This document shows positions 24,568-32,746 of a stretch of 64,000 nt of DNA, in pieces (within the stretch, counting starts at the first letter, position 1; each line of letters starts with the position of its first letter). Source of the DNA: Myxococcota bacterium (GTDB lineage: Bacteria; Myxococcota_A; UBA796). Location of the stretch: the NCBI GenBank assembly GCA_029251165.1, contig JAQXDW010000131.1, forward strand, positions 1 through 64,000, given 5' to 3'. The notes under the pieces are model-generated. The model saw only the letters and a program-made list of their open reading frames with translations, made no database searches and was not told the origin of the DNA. The translations under genes were made by a program, and so were the position numbers.

Positions 24568-24981
24568 TCAGCGGAGGGCGAAGCGGGCAAGCACAGTCAC
24601 AAAGAGGTGGACCACGATGGCGGTCACCAGGGCGATGAGGTGGGCAGGGTTGATGCTCATGGAGACGCCAAGCGAGACGGTCGTCATCTCCATGAACTGA
24701 CCCAGCAAGGGCTCCGTGATCGCGACGATCATCTGGTGCGCTTCCCGGAGGCCCCAAGAGTTCATGCTGTCGAGCACCATCCGCGCCAGGAGCAGGGCAT
24801 AGCCGATCCAGAACGGCACCGAGATCAACGCCTGGAGAATGGACAGCGTGCGCTGCGCGCGGTGGTGGCCGATCAGCGCCTCGCGCGCGCAGTCAGCCTG
24901 CTCCTGCTGGATGGATTGATCGTGTTGGTTGAAGCTGGTGGCTTCTTCAGCATCGTCCCAGACCAGGTTGTCCTGGTGCAT
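24568..24981 (-). CDS. Small membrane protein, YggT-like
   Basis: 137 aa. A polar N-terminal ~45 residues (cytosolic) is followed by helices at ~50-70 and ~110-135, with the segment ITEPLLGQ and the ...INPAHLIALV segment between them; the order resembles one YggT/Ycf19 repeat. GGGGGAGC precedes the ATG. YggT proteins affect cell-division or envelope assembly, but the match is weak. Convergent with the bicupin gene, 6 bp apart. Confidence 0.65.
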   Translation of the reverse strand: MHQDNLVWDDAEEATSFNQHDQSIQQEQADCAREALIGHHRAQRTLSILQALISVPFWIGYALLLARMVLDSMNSWGLREAHQMIVAITEPLLGQFMEMTTVSLGVSMSINPAHLIALVTAIVVHLFVTVLARFALR

Positions 24982-25123
24982 TGCTCCCCCGACTCCTAAG
25001 CACGTTCAATTCCCCAAGATGAGCTTGGATCGCCGTCGCGGATGCTGGCGAAGACACCCATGCGACACTGGAGCACCGTCGCATTGTCTGGATCAGAATT
25101 CATGTGACAAGCCTGAAAACACA

Positions 25124-25570
25124 TCACCGTCTGTCCGAAACCAACCCCTCCACACGACAAGACATCGCCTCAGAATGACGGGCAAAGCCAGATCTTAGCG
25201 CACGACCCATCATCAACTCGACCACCGGGGCGAGCAGTCCCCGGATGCGATCTGTGGTCTCGTAGCGACACCGGTCGGATCTGATCGCGGTGATGGTCTG
25301 GGTCCGCTCTGCCCGGATGAGCCAAGGCAGCCCGATGTCCAGCACCCACACCAGCTGATGGGGCGGTGCGATCGCGGTGATGGTTAGCCGCTGGCGCATG
25401 GTCAGCCCGTGCAGTCGAACCGTCAGTCGGACCGCGCTGCCAACCGACAGCTCTCCGCTGACCCCCGGTGTCATCGGACTCCAGGCGCCATAGTCAGCAA
25501 AGTCAGTCAGGACACTCCAGGCCGCCGATGCTGGGGCAGCGATATCGACGGAAGCCGTGTAGTCGCTCAC
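25124..25570 (-). CDS. SRPBCC (START-like) domain protein
   Basis: 148 aa. Typical opening of a polyketide-cyclase/SRPBCC fold: VDIAAPASAAWSVLTDFADYGAWSPMTP, a GSAVRLTVRL strand pair, HQLVWVLDIGLP, and a long C-terminal helix (APVVELMMGRALRSGFARH). These proteins bind hydrophobic ligands in a deep cavity. The GTG start overlaps the stop of the upstream TPR gene as GTGA, so it is translated with it. Confidence 0.85.
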   Translation of the reverse strand: MSDYTASVDIAAPASAAWSVLTDFADYGAWSPMTPGVSGELSVGSAVRLTVRLHGLTMRQRLTITAIAPPHQLVWVLDIGLPWLIRAERTQTITAIRSDRCRYETTDRIRGLLAPVVELMMGRALRSGFARHSEAMSCRVEGLVSDRR

Positions 25571-26679
25571 ATCGGTGCCAGGTGCTCGGCGACGTAGCGG
25601 CTGAGGCGGTCGAGGTGCTCGACACGGTGGATCAGGAATTCCGGCAGCAGTGCCTCATCCAGCAGAAAGATAAAGATCGCCTCGTCGAGGTAGCCCGCAT
25701 CCTGTGCTTCGGAGAGCCGCAGCCACAGCAGCCCGGAGGCCGCTCCGCCGCCGGGGAGGGTCGCCAGGGTTCGCTCGACTGCGCTGCGCTCGATCTGAAG
25801 CGGGCTGCGACCTTCTCCAGCAGCAGTCAGCCGGCTCTTCTGGTACACCCGCCCTGCAGCACCGGAGAACGGTCCCTCTGGAGCACCCTCGATGCTCGCC
25901 GGATCCGCATCGCGCCCGGGTGCCTCCGGCTTGTCGAGCGGCATCCAGCGGAACGCACCGTCGCCTTCCTGGGTGATCCGCTCCAGGAACCGCCAGCCAA
26001 TGTCATACTCTGGGTTGCAGGCCACAGCGGTCGCGGCGCGGTCCCGAGCACCGATGAGATCGCCCTCCTTGCGCAGGGTGTCTCCCCAGAATCGGTGCGC
26101 CGGCCAGTAGCACGCCTCAAGGGAGAGAGACTCCTGGTAGCCCTCCCGAGCCTTGTCAAAGTCTCCCAGCGCGAACCAGACGTCGCCGTAGTAGGTCCAC
26201 CACGAGGCAGCCTCCGGGCAGAGGCTCAGAGCACGGCGGTAGTGGGTACCAGCAGCATCCATGTTGCGCTGGGCGAACGCGACCTCGGCCTTCTCGTGCT
26301 GCTCGTGCGCCTCCTCGGAGCACTCTGGAGCCGACTCCGTGAGCAGGCTGGGATCGGTCATCTCCGAGAGGATGCCCTGGCTCAAGGCAACGTAGGGCGA
26401 CTCCGGCTCCAGCTCAGTGAGCCAGCTCATCAAGACCATTCCCTCGTTGAGCATCTCGGCAGCCTGGGGGTTGTCCGGTGAGGCGCTGCTGATGAGAAGG
26501 ACCGCCTGGATGCCCACCGCGCGGGGATTGTCGTTGTCGTGGTCCCGCGCCTTGCTCGACAGCGCCCAGGCCTTCTCGACCGAACCTGCTAGCAGCGCGT
26601 TCTCGGCACGGCCCGCGAGCCTCTCACCACGCCGATCTCCCGCAGCAGCACTCAGAGACAGCAACAGAACCGACAGCAC
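25567..26679 (-). CDS. Exported TPR-repeat protein
   Basis: 370 aa, GTG start with a near-perfect ribosome site (AGGAGG, 5 nt). The N-terminal MLSVLLLSLSAAAG is a short hydrophobic signal. TPR-like helix pairs run at ~25-70 and ~125-235 (AEVAFAQRNMDAAGTHYRRAL, WFALGDFDKAREGYQESL, EGDLIGARDRAATAV). A C-terminal region (~270-370) shows no recognisable repeats. TPRs are scaffolds, so the partner is unknown. Coupled to the SRPBCC gene by GTGA. Confidence 0.8.
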   Translation of the reverse strand: MLSVLLLSLSAAAGDRRGERLAGRAENALLAGSVEKAWALSSKARDHDNDNPRAVGIQAVLLISSASPDNPQAAEMLNEGMVLMSWLTELEPESPYVALSQGILSEMTDPSLLTESAPECSEEAHEQHEKAEVAFAQRNMDAAGTHYRRALSLCPEAASWWTYYGDVWFALGDFDKAREGYQESLSLEACYWPAHRFWGDTLRKEGDLIGARDRAATAVACNPEYDIGWRFLERITQEGDGAFRWMPLDKPEAPGRDADPASIEGAPEGPFSGAAGRVYQKSRLTAAGEGRSPLQIERSAVERTLATLPGGGAASGLLWLRLSEAQDAGYLDEAIFIFLLDEALLPEFLIHRVEHLDRLSRYVAEHLAPM

Positions 26680-26769
26680 GACAGCCTCCTGGCGGACAAC
26701 ACAAGATCGGCTGCCGGCTTCGAAGAAGTGTACCCGGATGAGCCATCGTCAGCGCGATACAGGGCCAGC

Positions 26770-27072
26770 ATGAAGAACCTGATGCAGACTCCGCTCGGCC
26801 GCTTCCGCCTGGTGAGCATGGTGGAGGGGCTGTCCTACGCCCTCCTCGTGTTCGTGGCGATGCCCTTGAAGTACGGCCTGGACATGCCGGGGATGGTTCG
26901 GTGGATGGGGCGGGCACACGGCGGGCTGTTCATCGCCTTCGTGGTCGCCCTCGTCCTGGCCATGTTCTCTCGAAAGTGGTCGGTGGTGCGCGCTGGCTTG
27001 CTGTTCGCCGCCTCGATGATCCCGCTGGGTGCGATCTGGATCGAGAAGACCTGCGCGGCAGAGGCCGAGTAG
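26770..27072 (+). CDS. DUF3817 small membrane protein
   Basis: 100 aa. Hallmark opening LGRFRLVSMVEGLSYALLVF followed by MPLKYGLDMPGMVRWMGRAHG, then two further hydrophobic helices, giving three helices in all. DUF3817 proteins are inner-membrane proteins of unknown function, and some are fused to transporters. The start at 26770 (MKNLMQTPLG) is preferred over 26728, which would add an untypical polar extension. Divergent from the TPR gene. Confidence 0.85.
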   Translation: MKNLMQTPLGRFRLVSMVEGLSYALLVFVAMPLKYGLDMPGMVRWMGRAHGGLFIAFVVALVLAMFSRKWSVVRAGLLFAASMIPLGAIWIEKTCAAEAE

Positions 27073-27114
27073 CACCACCGCGGCACGCGGCAACCCGCGA
27101 CCGGCCCATGCAGG

Positions 27115-28782
27115 TCACTTCACCCGGTAGCCGCCCATCTCGTTGTTGAAGATCCAGGCCACGACCTCGCCGATCTCGAAGTGGTTCCCGAGGTAGCTCT
27201 CGATGCTTGCGGCGGCACTTCCGGCGTCTCGCAGGACCGCGCGGGCCTTGATCATCTTCTCCAGCCGCCCCTTCCAGACCGCCATGTTGCGGACACGCAG
27301 GTCGATCCAGCCCTTGCTGATCCAGGCCTCGCGGGTGTCGGCATCGGTGAGGGGTACGGTGGTGGTGTGGCCGATGACTTCTGGAACGTTGATGCGCGGA
27401 CCACGCAGCATGCGCTTGCCGTCGGGCATGAGCACCGGGATGCCGATGGAGGGTGCCGTGCGGGAGACACCAGAGTCCCCCAGCGCCTTGACCACCGCAG
27501 CGGAGAGCGCCTCGGGGGAGGTGGCGACCGCCTTGGTGAGCGAGCCGCAGGCATGCTTGAGGAGCTGGGCCTCGAACAGCAGCTTGGAGAGCTCCGGGGG
27601 ACCGAGGCGACCGAGCGCGATGGAGGGAATCTTGCTCTCCTCCTCAGCCTGGGCGAGGTCTGAGAGGGCAGCACTGCGGAGAAGACCAGCCTTGTAGCTG
27701 GGACTCAGGACGCTGGCGTCCATCGCAGAGATGATGTCCTGGCCGGTGTTGGCCCCGCGAATCTCCAGGACGATGATCTTGGCGATCTCCTCGGGGGTGA
27801 TGTACTCCATCTGCCCAAGCGCAGTGATCGCAGCGAACTCACCCCGGGTGAACACGCCGTTCTCGCCAGTGTCGACGACCGGAACATCGAGGGATCCGGA
27901 CTTCTTGTAGTCACCCAGCGACTCGCGGAGCTGAAGGGAGTCTCCCTCCAAGGCGATCTCACGGGGCTCGTAGAGGTCGCTGCTGTTGTAGCGATCCCGA
28001 GCCTGGATGACCCGCACACCGCGGTAGCCGATCATCGCGGCGGGCTTGACCTCCTTGACGATCGGAGCATTGGGAGTCCGAGCGAGCAGGAACATCAGGC
28101 CGGTGTGTCCAAAGGCAGCCTCGTTCTTGGCGAGTAGCTTGCGGGAAGGCTTGTCTTCGGAGTGGGTGTAGGGAATGTTCAGCCCCATGCCGCCGGTGCC
28201 GGTGGTGCCGCACTTGAGGTAAACCCGGGTGGTGTACTCAGTGGTCGCCCGGTGAACGAGCCGGACATGGCGAATGATCTGCGGACCGGTCTGGCTCAGC
28301 AGCAGGGCCTCCATGTCGCTGATGCCCTTTGCATCGTAGCCATCGTCGCTGATCCAGCTGCGGACCTTGGCCGCACCGTCGAAGACATCCTGGTAGGACA
28401 GTCCGGTGGCGGTGTTCACGCAGTCGACGATAACCTCAGGGCGGTGGCGCCGGATGATGCGGACGAGGTGATTCTCGCCATAGGCAGCCTCGAAGTCATC
28501 GTACAGCGCAGCGAGTAGACGGCGGCGCTGCTTCGCAGAGGCCATGATCTCGCCCCGCGGGGTGTCGGCGAGGTCCGTGGGCACGAACAGGTTGCCCCAC
28601 TCCGGAACGAACGCGATCCGATCTCCAAACTCTGCCTCCAGCTTCTGGCAGGCCTCCACCGCTTCGCTCTCCTTGAGAGAAGCGACGACGATGCGACGCG
28701 GATCGAGCTGGGTGACGATATGGCGGCACACCTGGAGACCGACCAGACCGGCGCCTCCGAGGATCAGAAAGTCATGGTACAT
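27115..28782 (-). CDS. Large Rossmann-fold (NAD(P)-binding) protein of unknown function
   Basis: 555 aa. Residues 6-25 read LILGGAGLVGLQVCRHIV, a GxxGxxG dinucleotide motif as in extended SDR/epimerase proteins. A second conserved-looking block is VIVDCVNTATGLSYQDV (~110-127), followed by VRLVHRATTEYTTRVYLKCGTTGTGGMG (~175-203). The C-terminal half (~300-555) has no family I recognise, and it is longer than usual SDR proteins (250-350 aa). No signal peptide, so cytosolic. The ATG has GGGAG upstream. Monocistronic. Probably an oxidoreductase or sugar-nucleotide enzyme; substrate unknown. Confidence 0.75.
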   Translation of the reverse strand: MYHDFLILGGAGLVGLQVCRHIVTQLDPRRIVVASLKESEAVEACQKLEAEFGDRIAFVPEWGNLFVPTDLADTPRGEIMASAKQRRRLLAALYDDFEAAYGENHLVRIIRRHRPEVIVDCVNTATGLSYQDVFDGAAKVRSWISDDGYDAKGISDMEALLLSQTGPQIIRHVRLVHRATTEYTTRVYLKCGTTGTGGMGLNIPYTHSEDKPSRKLLAKNEAAFGHTGLMFLLARTPNAPIVKEVKPAAMIGYRGVRVIQARDRYNSSDLYEPREIALEGDSLQLRESLGDYKKSGSLDVPVVDTGENGVFTRGEFAAITALGQMEYITPEEIAKIIVLEIRGANTGQDIISAMDASVLSPSYKAGLLRSAALSDLAQAEEESKIPSIALGRLGPPELSKLLFEAQLLKHACGSLTKAVATSPEALSAAVVKALGDSGVSRTAPSIGIPVLMPDGKRMLRGPRINVPEVIGHTTTVPLTDADTREAWISKGWIDLRVRNMAVWKGRLEKMIKARAVLRDAGSAAASIESYLGNHFEIGEVVAWIFNNEMGGYRVK

Positions 28783-28951
28783 GGGCGGGCTCCCGAGACG
28801 TGAGGCGGGAAGAATAACCCACGGCGGTAGAGAAGCGGGGGGGCCAGGGTCGCAGGAGACATCATGGGCGACAGAAAGTCTGCCGTTGTGTGCGATACAG
28901 GCTGCGGCCGCCCCGATTTACGACCGGACAAGATCCTGTAGACCAGAATGA

Positions 28952-28976
28952 CCGCTGCTCGACTGGCGGCTTTTTT
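28952..28976 (+). terminator. Plus-strand intrinsic terminator in intergenic region
   Basis: CCGCTG-CTCGAC-TGGCGG forms a 6-bp stem with two wobble pairs, followed by C and six T. No plus-strand protein gene lies upstream, so it may end an unannotated transcript or insulate the region. Confidence 0.5.
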
Positions 28977-29174
28977 CAGGCTCAGGCAGGGCCTCAGACA
29001 CTCCTTCCATAAGACGGACAACCCACGAGAGGTATGACGCAACCGTACACGTCGGCCTGGAGTGGCTCCGGCCCCGCACCACACACCGCGGCGGATGCCG
29101 AAGAAAGAACCATGGGGGGCAGCATGCAGACCCCCCAGCGCAGTCCGATGGTGAGAGACACGTCAAAAGGGCAG

Positions 29175-29320
29175 ACAAAAAGAACGGCGCCCAGGTCGTT
29201 TCCCCATGACCCGGGCGCCGCGAGCGTGTCTCCCCCAAGACTACTTCGGAGAAGTGGTGTCCTCTCCGGCGCTCTCACACTCACAACAAGCAAGCAGCGT
29301 GCCATCATCCACAAGAACGC
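29175..29320 (-). ncRNA. Candidate small RNA with own promoter and terminator
   Basis: On the minus strand, a promoter-like pair at 29326-29354 is followed about 100 nt later by a strong GC-rich hairpin (GGCGCCC ... GGGCGCC at 29213-29219/29186-29192, extended by GGTC/GACC) and the tract GTTCTTTTTG at 29185-29176. The predicted RNA is ~140-145 nt with another internal hairpin (GGAGA/TCTCC). No known RNA family was recognised; SRP RNA and tmRNA hallmarks are absent. Confidence 0.45.
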
Positions 29321-29325
29321 TAAGT

Positions 29326-29354
29326 ATTTGAGATCACACAAAATCAGATCTCAA
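29326..29354 (-). promoter_or_regulatory. Promoter with overlapping dyad for the candidate small RNA
   Basis: Minus strand: TTGAGA (29354-29349), 17 bp, TCAAAT (29331-29326). TTGAGATC and GATCTCAA form a perfect 8-bp inverted repeat (29328-29335 and 29347-29354) that covers both elements, as an operator would. Confidence 0.45.
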
Positions 29355-29421
29355 GAATGGCGCAGACACCCACTGGTCACATGCGCGCGCAGTGCGCGCT
29401 GCGCCGGTTAGCTCCCCTACG

Positions 29422-30276
29422 ATGCACGACCACCACCTCCCCGCACTGCGCGATCTCTGCGAGCTGCTCTCTGGGCGGCGCTTGGTCGTCCTGACCGGCG
29501 CGGGATGCAGCACCGACTCCGGGATCCCCGACTATCGAGGACCATTAACCCGTAAGAAGGCTCGCAATCCCATTCAGTATCGACAGTTCAGGGACAGCGC
29601 GGAGGCCCGGCAGCGGTACTGGGCGCGCAGCACAATCGGCTGGCAGCGCATCGCCTCTGCCCGTCCCAACGCCACCCACCTTGCCCTGGCGCGGCTCGAA
29701 GATGCCGGCGTCCTCGCCGGGGTGATCACCCAGAACGTCGATCGGCTCCACCACCACGCCGGCTCTCGCCGCGTCGTCGAGCTTCACGGCGCCCTGGCGA
29801 ACGTGCGCTGTCTCTCCTGCGCGCACGTTGAGCTGCGCAGCTCTCTTCAGCGCCGGCTCCAGATCGCCAACCCGCACCGCTCTCTGGCCCCCGCAGAGCT
29901 TGCCCCCGATGGAGACGCTGAGGTCTCTGACACCGCAACCTTCCGTGTCGTCGGCTGCCTGCGGTGCGGCGGGGTGCTCAAGCCAGACGTGGTCTTCTTC
30001 GGTGAGAACGTGCCGAAGCCAGTGGTCGAGGATGCCTGGGCGCTGTTTGGAGAGGCAGAGGCACTGCTGGTGCTGGGATCATCGCTGGCGGTGTTCTCTG
30101 GCTACCGGTTCGTGCACCGAGCGGCGAAGCTGGAGGTTCCGGTGGGCATCATCAACCTCGGCTCCTCTCGGGGCGATCGAGATGCCGCCGTTCTCGTCCA
30201 GGCGCCGCTGGGACAGGTCGTACCGATCCTCGTCGAGAGCCTCACGTCACCGCAAACAGCGCCGCGAGCACGGTGA
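29422..30276 (+). CDS. NAD-dependent protein deacylase, class II sirtuin
   Basis: 284 aa. NAD site GAGCSTDSGIPDYRG (~27-41), catalytic region TQNVDRLHHHAGSRRVVELHG, zinc cysteines in CLSC and CLRC, then KPDVVFFGENVP, LVLGSSLAVFSGYRF and IINLG. The DYRG and QNVD motifs with the lineage-typical spacing fit SIRT4-like class II sirtuins rather than CobB (class III). Acts on acyl-lysine in the cytosol. Start at ATG 29422 chosen as the last start before the domain. Its 3' end overlaps the opposing ATP-grasp remnant by 35 nt. Confidence 0.93.
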   Translation: MHDHHLPALRDLCELLSGRRLVVLTGAGCSTDSGIPDYRGPLTRKKARNPIQYRQFRDSAEARQRYWARSTIGWQRIASARPNATHLALARLEDAGVLAGVITQNVDRLHHHAGSRRVVELHGALANVRCLSCAHVELRSSLQRRLQIANPHRSLAPAELAPDGDAEVSDTATFRVVGCLRCGGVLKPDVVFFGENVPKPVVEDAWALFGEAEALLVLGSSLAVFSGYRFVHRAAKLEVPVGIINLGSSRGDRDAAVLVQAPLGQVVPILVESLTSPQTAPRAR

Positions 30277-30754
30277 GCACCGCGTCTGGATCGGCGCCGT
30301 ACAGCGCAGACTTCTGAGCAGGGTTGGCCTCGACCACTGCCAGGTCTGCCCCTGCGATCTCTCCAATGTCCACCACCGCCTCGGCAGCCAGCGGCAGCGC
30401 AGCACCGCTGGCATAGACCCCAGCAGCAAACCACTTGTCATCAGCGGGCTTGAAGAACACCCGATCCGGATACGCACCAGCCTCACGGCGAGAGTGCAGC
30501 GCGATCGGTCGCTTCCGCAGCGGCTCGGGCAGCTCGGGCAGCCAGGAGAGCGGCGGGGCGGGCACGATGAGGCCGAGGTGCTGGCTGGCGAGCGGGCTGA
30601 ACAGCTCTCCGCCGTAGATGACCACCGCAGCAGGGTCAAGCTCTTCTGGTATCCGCCAGCCAGAGCGCACCGCCGACCAGCCCCGGGCCAGCGCAGCCGC
30701 GCGCAGGGAGATCGACTCCGAAGAGAGGACCGGCGCCAGAAAGAGAGTGGGTAT
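30242..30754 (-). pseudogene. Internally deleted ATP-grasp (R2K-type) remnant
   Basis: The minus-strand frame from about 30754 to the stop at 30242 reads like an R2K-clade ATP-grasp protein (formerly DUF4343): TLFLAPVLSSES, VIYGGELFSPLASQHLGL, RVFFKPADDKWFAAGVYASG, then directly VVDIGEIAGADLAVVEANPAQ and SALYGADPDAVL. In the family as I recall it, a central ~80-100 residues (the vSEpVEfevEyR region) separates these two halves; here it is missing. No ATG, GTG or TTG exists in frame before GTG 30670, so the N-terminal part also lacks a start. I read this as decay rather than a working enzyme. Confidence 0.55.
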
Positions 30755-30756
30755 GG

Positions 30757-31482
30757 CTACCGACGAGCAGCGCGGGCCTGACGGGCGAGCCCGACGATGA
30801 GGTCATCGGTCGGAGAGGCTCCTGCGAGCATGCGCCCGGAGTCGTGTCCCAGCTCTTCGAGGTACAGCGCCGCCAGTCCCCGAGCACCCGGCGGCATTCG
30901 GCGGGATCGACGAACCCGATCGATGGCGCGAACCAGGGGGCGCTCGTCGAGGATGCCCAGCAGCGGGTGGGTCCACAGCCCCAGCGCCGCGCAGTCTTGC
31001 TCGACGGCCTGGGCAGCCAGCCCGGTCAGCTTGCGCACCCAGTCGACATGCAGCGCCGGGAGCACCCGGTCACCCACCGCGAAGATGTCGATCTGGAGGG
31101 GATGGAGCTCGCCGGGGAAGACGTAGGGAAGGTTCTGATCGGACAGCGCCATGCGACCTGCGCGCTCCCGATCTTGGCTGACCAGGGCATGCAGCCGACC
31201 CGCAGGAATCCACCAGGTGTCATCTCCGCTCGCCTCCTTCTCCAGCGCAGCGGCGGTCTTCGCGTCCAGGCGGTCTCCCAGCGCGATCCCAACCCGGACC
31301 CGATCGGCGAGGCAGGACTGTTCGGCGACCGCGACAGTGCCCAGGCCGGCCAGCGCACGCTGGATCGGGTCCAGCGACATCGCCTCGAGTGCGGCGCGGA
31401 GATCGGGAACCTGACGGGCGAGGCGGAGGGCGATGTCTGGGAGGCAGCCATCGCGGTGACACTGCTGGAGGAGGTCGAGCAT
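30757..31482 (-). CDS. Hypothetical protein
   Basis: 241 aa, no signal peptide or membrane helix. A helical N-terminal half (ALRLARQVPDLRAALEAMSLDPIQ), a middle with WWIPAGRLHALV and FPGELHPLQIDIFAVGDR, and an Arg-rich C-terminus (LARQARAARR). I do not recognise it. It precedes the ATP-grasp remnant on the same strand, ending immediately before it, so the two may once have been co-translated. Confidence 0.6.
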   Translation of the reverse strand: MLDLLQQCHRDGCLPDIALRLARQVPDLRAALEAMSLDPIQRALAGLGTVAVAEQSCLADRVRVGIALGDRLDAKTAAALEKEASGDDTWWIPAGRLHALVSQDRERAGRMALSDQNLPYVFPGELHPLQIDIFAVGDRVLPALHVDWVRKLTGLAAQAVEQDCAALGLWTHPLLGILDERPLVRAIDRVRRSRRMPPGARGLAALYLEELGHDSGRMLAGASPTDDLIVGLARQARAARR

Positions 31483-31909
31483 GCGGCAGGTTTAGCATCT
31501 TCAGACACTCCATTCTCGGAGCATCCAGCCACAGCCCACGCCTGCTGCTGATCACAAGGGCCTCAGAATATTGACTTTCGATGTCTATAATTACTATAAA
31601 AACCCTCAAACAGGCCGACCAATGCGGGGGTCTGTTCAGGCTGCACCGCGACCAGAATTGCGACGCGCACGGCTGCGACGGCGGGGCGAAGATCGTGGGT
31701 GCAGGAGACCGTGACGCGCAGCAGGAGCGAGCAGACAAGCTCGAGGCGATGCTGAGGGCATGTCGACTGATGCCAAGAAGACCGGCGGCAAGAAGTCCCC
31801 TGCCACAGCACGAGCCTCTGGACCGACAGCCGACGGTACAGTGATGTGGTCTGTGCTCATGGGCCATGCGGTGCTCTGCAGACGAGAGCCTGGCGCGCTC
31901 GTGCTCGGC
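31483..31909. other. Intergenic region with strong plus-strand promoter-like element
   Basis: 427 bp. Markedly AT-rich at 31560-31610. No convincing gene. One short plus-strand reading (ATG 31760, MSTDAKKTGGKKSPATA) looks protein-like but runs on antisense to the methyltransferase gene and is not called. Confidence 0.5.
31571..31600 (+). promoter_or_regulatory. Sigma70-type promoter, no clear gene downstream
   Basis: TTGACT (31571-31576), 18-bp spacer, TATAAA (31595-31600); each matches 5 of 6 consensus positions, the best pair seen in the window. Downstream to 31910 there is no clear coding gene on this strand. Confidence 0.5.
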
Positions 31910-32746
31910 CTATCGGACAGGAGACGCTTGACGGCGAGACGTCTCGTCCGAGCCCAGCGGAAAGGGCGCGAGTCTCCGCGCCAGCACGTTCTGGTACACG
32001 ACGAAGTTGGCGCTGCCGTAGCGGACCCGTCCGGACTGCTGAAAGTGGTCCGCGTCCGTGATCAACGCCTCCACCTGTGGGTGGTTGATGATGATCCACA
32101 TCGGCCGAGGAGCCGCCGCTGCCGATTCGTGCACGCGCGCCATCACCTGGCGCAGGATGTGCTCCTCGAAGGGGTTGTAGAGGTAGATCACGTGGATGTC
32201 ATCGGCAACAGGCCAGGCCGATGCATCGGCATGTACAAGCTCAATCTGCGCACCTCGGCTCGTTCGAGCGCGGTACCGATCCACATTGTCTCGGGCGGTA
32301 CGGACGAGGTTCTCTCCAAATTCTACGCCGATGATGCGCGCAAATGGCAACCGGCTCGCCTTCAACAAGACCAGTCCCTTTCCGCTGCCGATGTCGACAA
32401 AGCCGAGCCCGGCCGGAAGCTCCAGTGCAGCGAAGATCCGGTCGAGGTGACGCCCCCGGGTGGGCACGTATGAGCGGCTGGCCTGCGCATTGGCACCGAC
32501 AACACCGAAGACCGACTCGACCGGCACAACGGTCCGGGTCTCGATGCCATAGCGGAGATCGAAGACGACATCCTCGACCACGCTCGCGACAGACTGCGCA
32601 GTCTGTCGCGCTGATGCGATCCGTCGGAGAGCCCGCCGAATCGGAGGGTCGGACGCGTCGACATTGGAGCCCGGGACGCGAAACGCTGCACGGAGCGTCT
32701 TCCGAAGTCCCTCGCCATCCACTCGACTCAAGATGCTCAGAGACAC
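31910..32746 (-). CDS. Class I SAM-dependent methyltransferase
   Basis: 278 aa. Motif I is FVDIGSGKGLVLL (~115-127), the acidic motif II is IIGVEFGENLV, and IYLYNPFEE (~185) is the usual post-IV motif position. An N-terminal ~100-residue extension carries VSVEDVVFDLRYGIET-like sequence. The fold resembles DOT1-like/FkbM-type enzymes; the substrate is not predictable. GTG start with AAGGA 8 nt upstream. Isolated between AT-rich intergenic regions with promoter-like elements. Confidence 0.85.
   Translation of the reverse strand: MSLSILSRVDGEGLRKTLRAAFRVPGSNVDASDPPIRRALRRIASARQTAQSVASVVEDVVFDLRYGIETRTVVPVESVFGVVGANAQASRSYVPTRGRHLDRIFAALELPAGLGFVDIGSGKGLVLLKASRLPFARIIGVEFGENLVRTARDNVDRYRARTSRGAQIELVHADASAWPVADDIHVIYLYNPFEEHILRQVMARVHESAAAAPRPMWIIINHPQVEALITDADHFQQSGRVRYGSANFVVYQNVLARRLAPFPLGSDETSRRQASPVR

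Larger units (their letters stand above)
28783..29421. other. 639-bp intergenic region with RNA-type signals
   Basis: No convincing protein gene in any frame. Contains a plus-strand terminator (28952-28976), a minus-strand terminator (29175-29219), a dyad plus minus-strand promoter (29326-29354) and a short GCGCGC-AGT-GCGCGC hairpin near 29385-29399. The last two signals frame a candidate small RNA. Confidence 0.7.

Noticed and set aside
29175..29320. SRP RNA or tmRNA
   Set aside because: The conserved SRP loop sequence and the tmRNA alanine-tRNA ends were not found.
28994..29341. 115-aa minus-strand ORF in the intergenic region
   Set aside because: No ribosome site, composition not coding-like, and it spans a strong minus-strand terminator hairpin.
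31760..32473. 237-aa plus-strand ORF beginning MSTDAKKTGG
   Set aside because: Most of it is antisense to the methyltransferase with its SAM motif; only the first ~30 residues look protein-like. Kept as a finding, not a gene.
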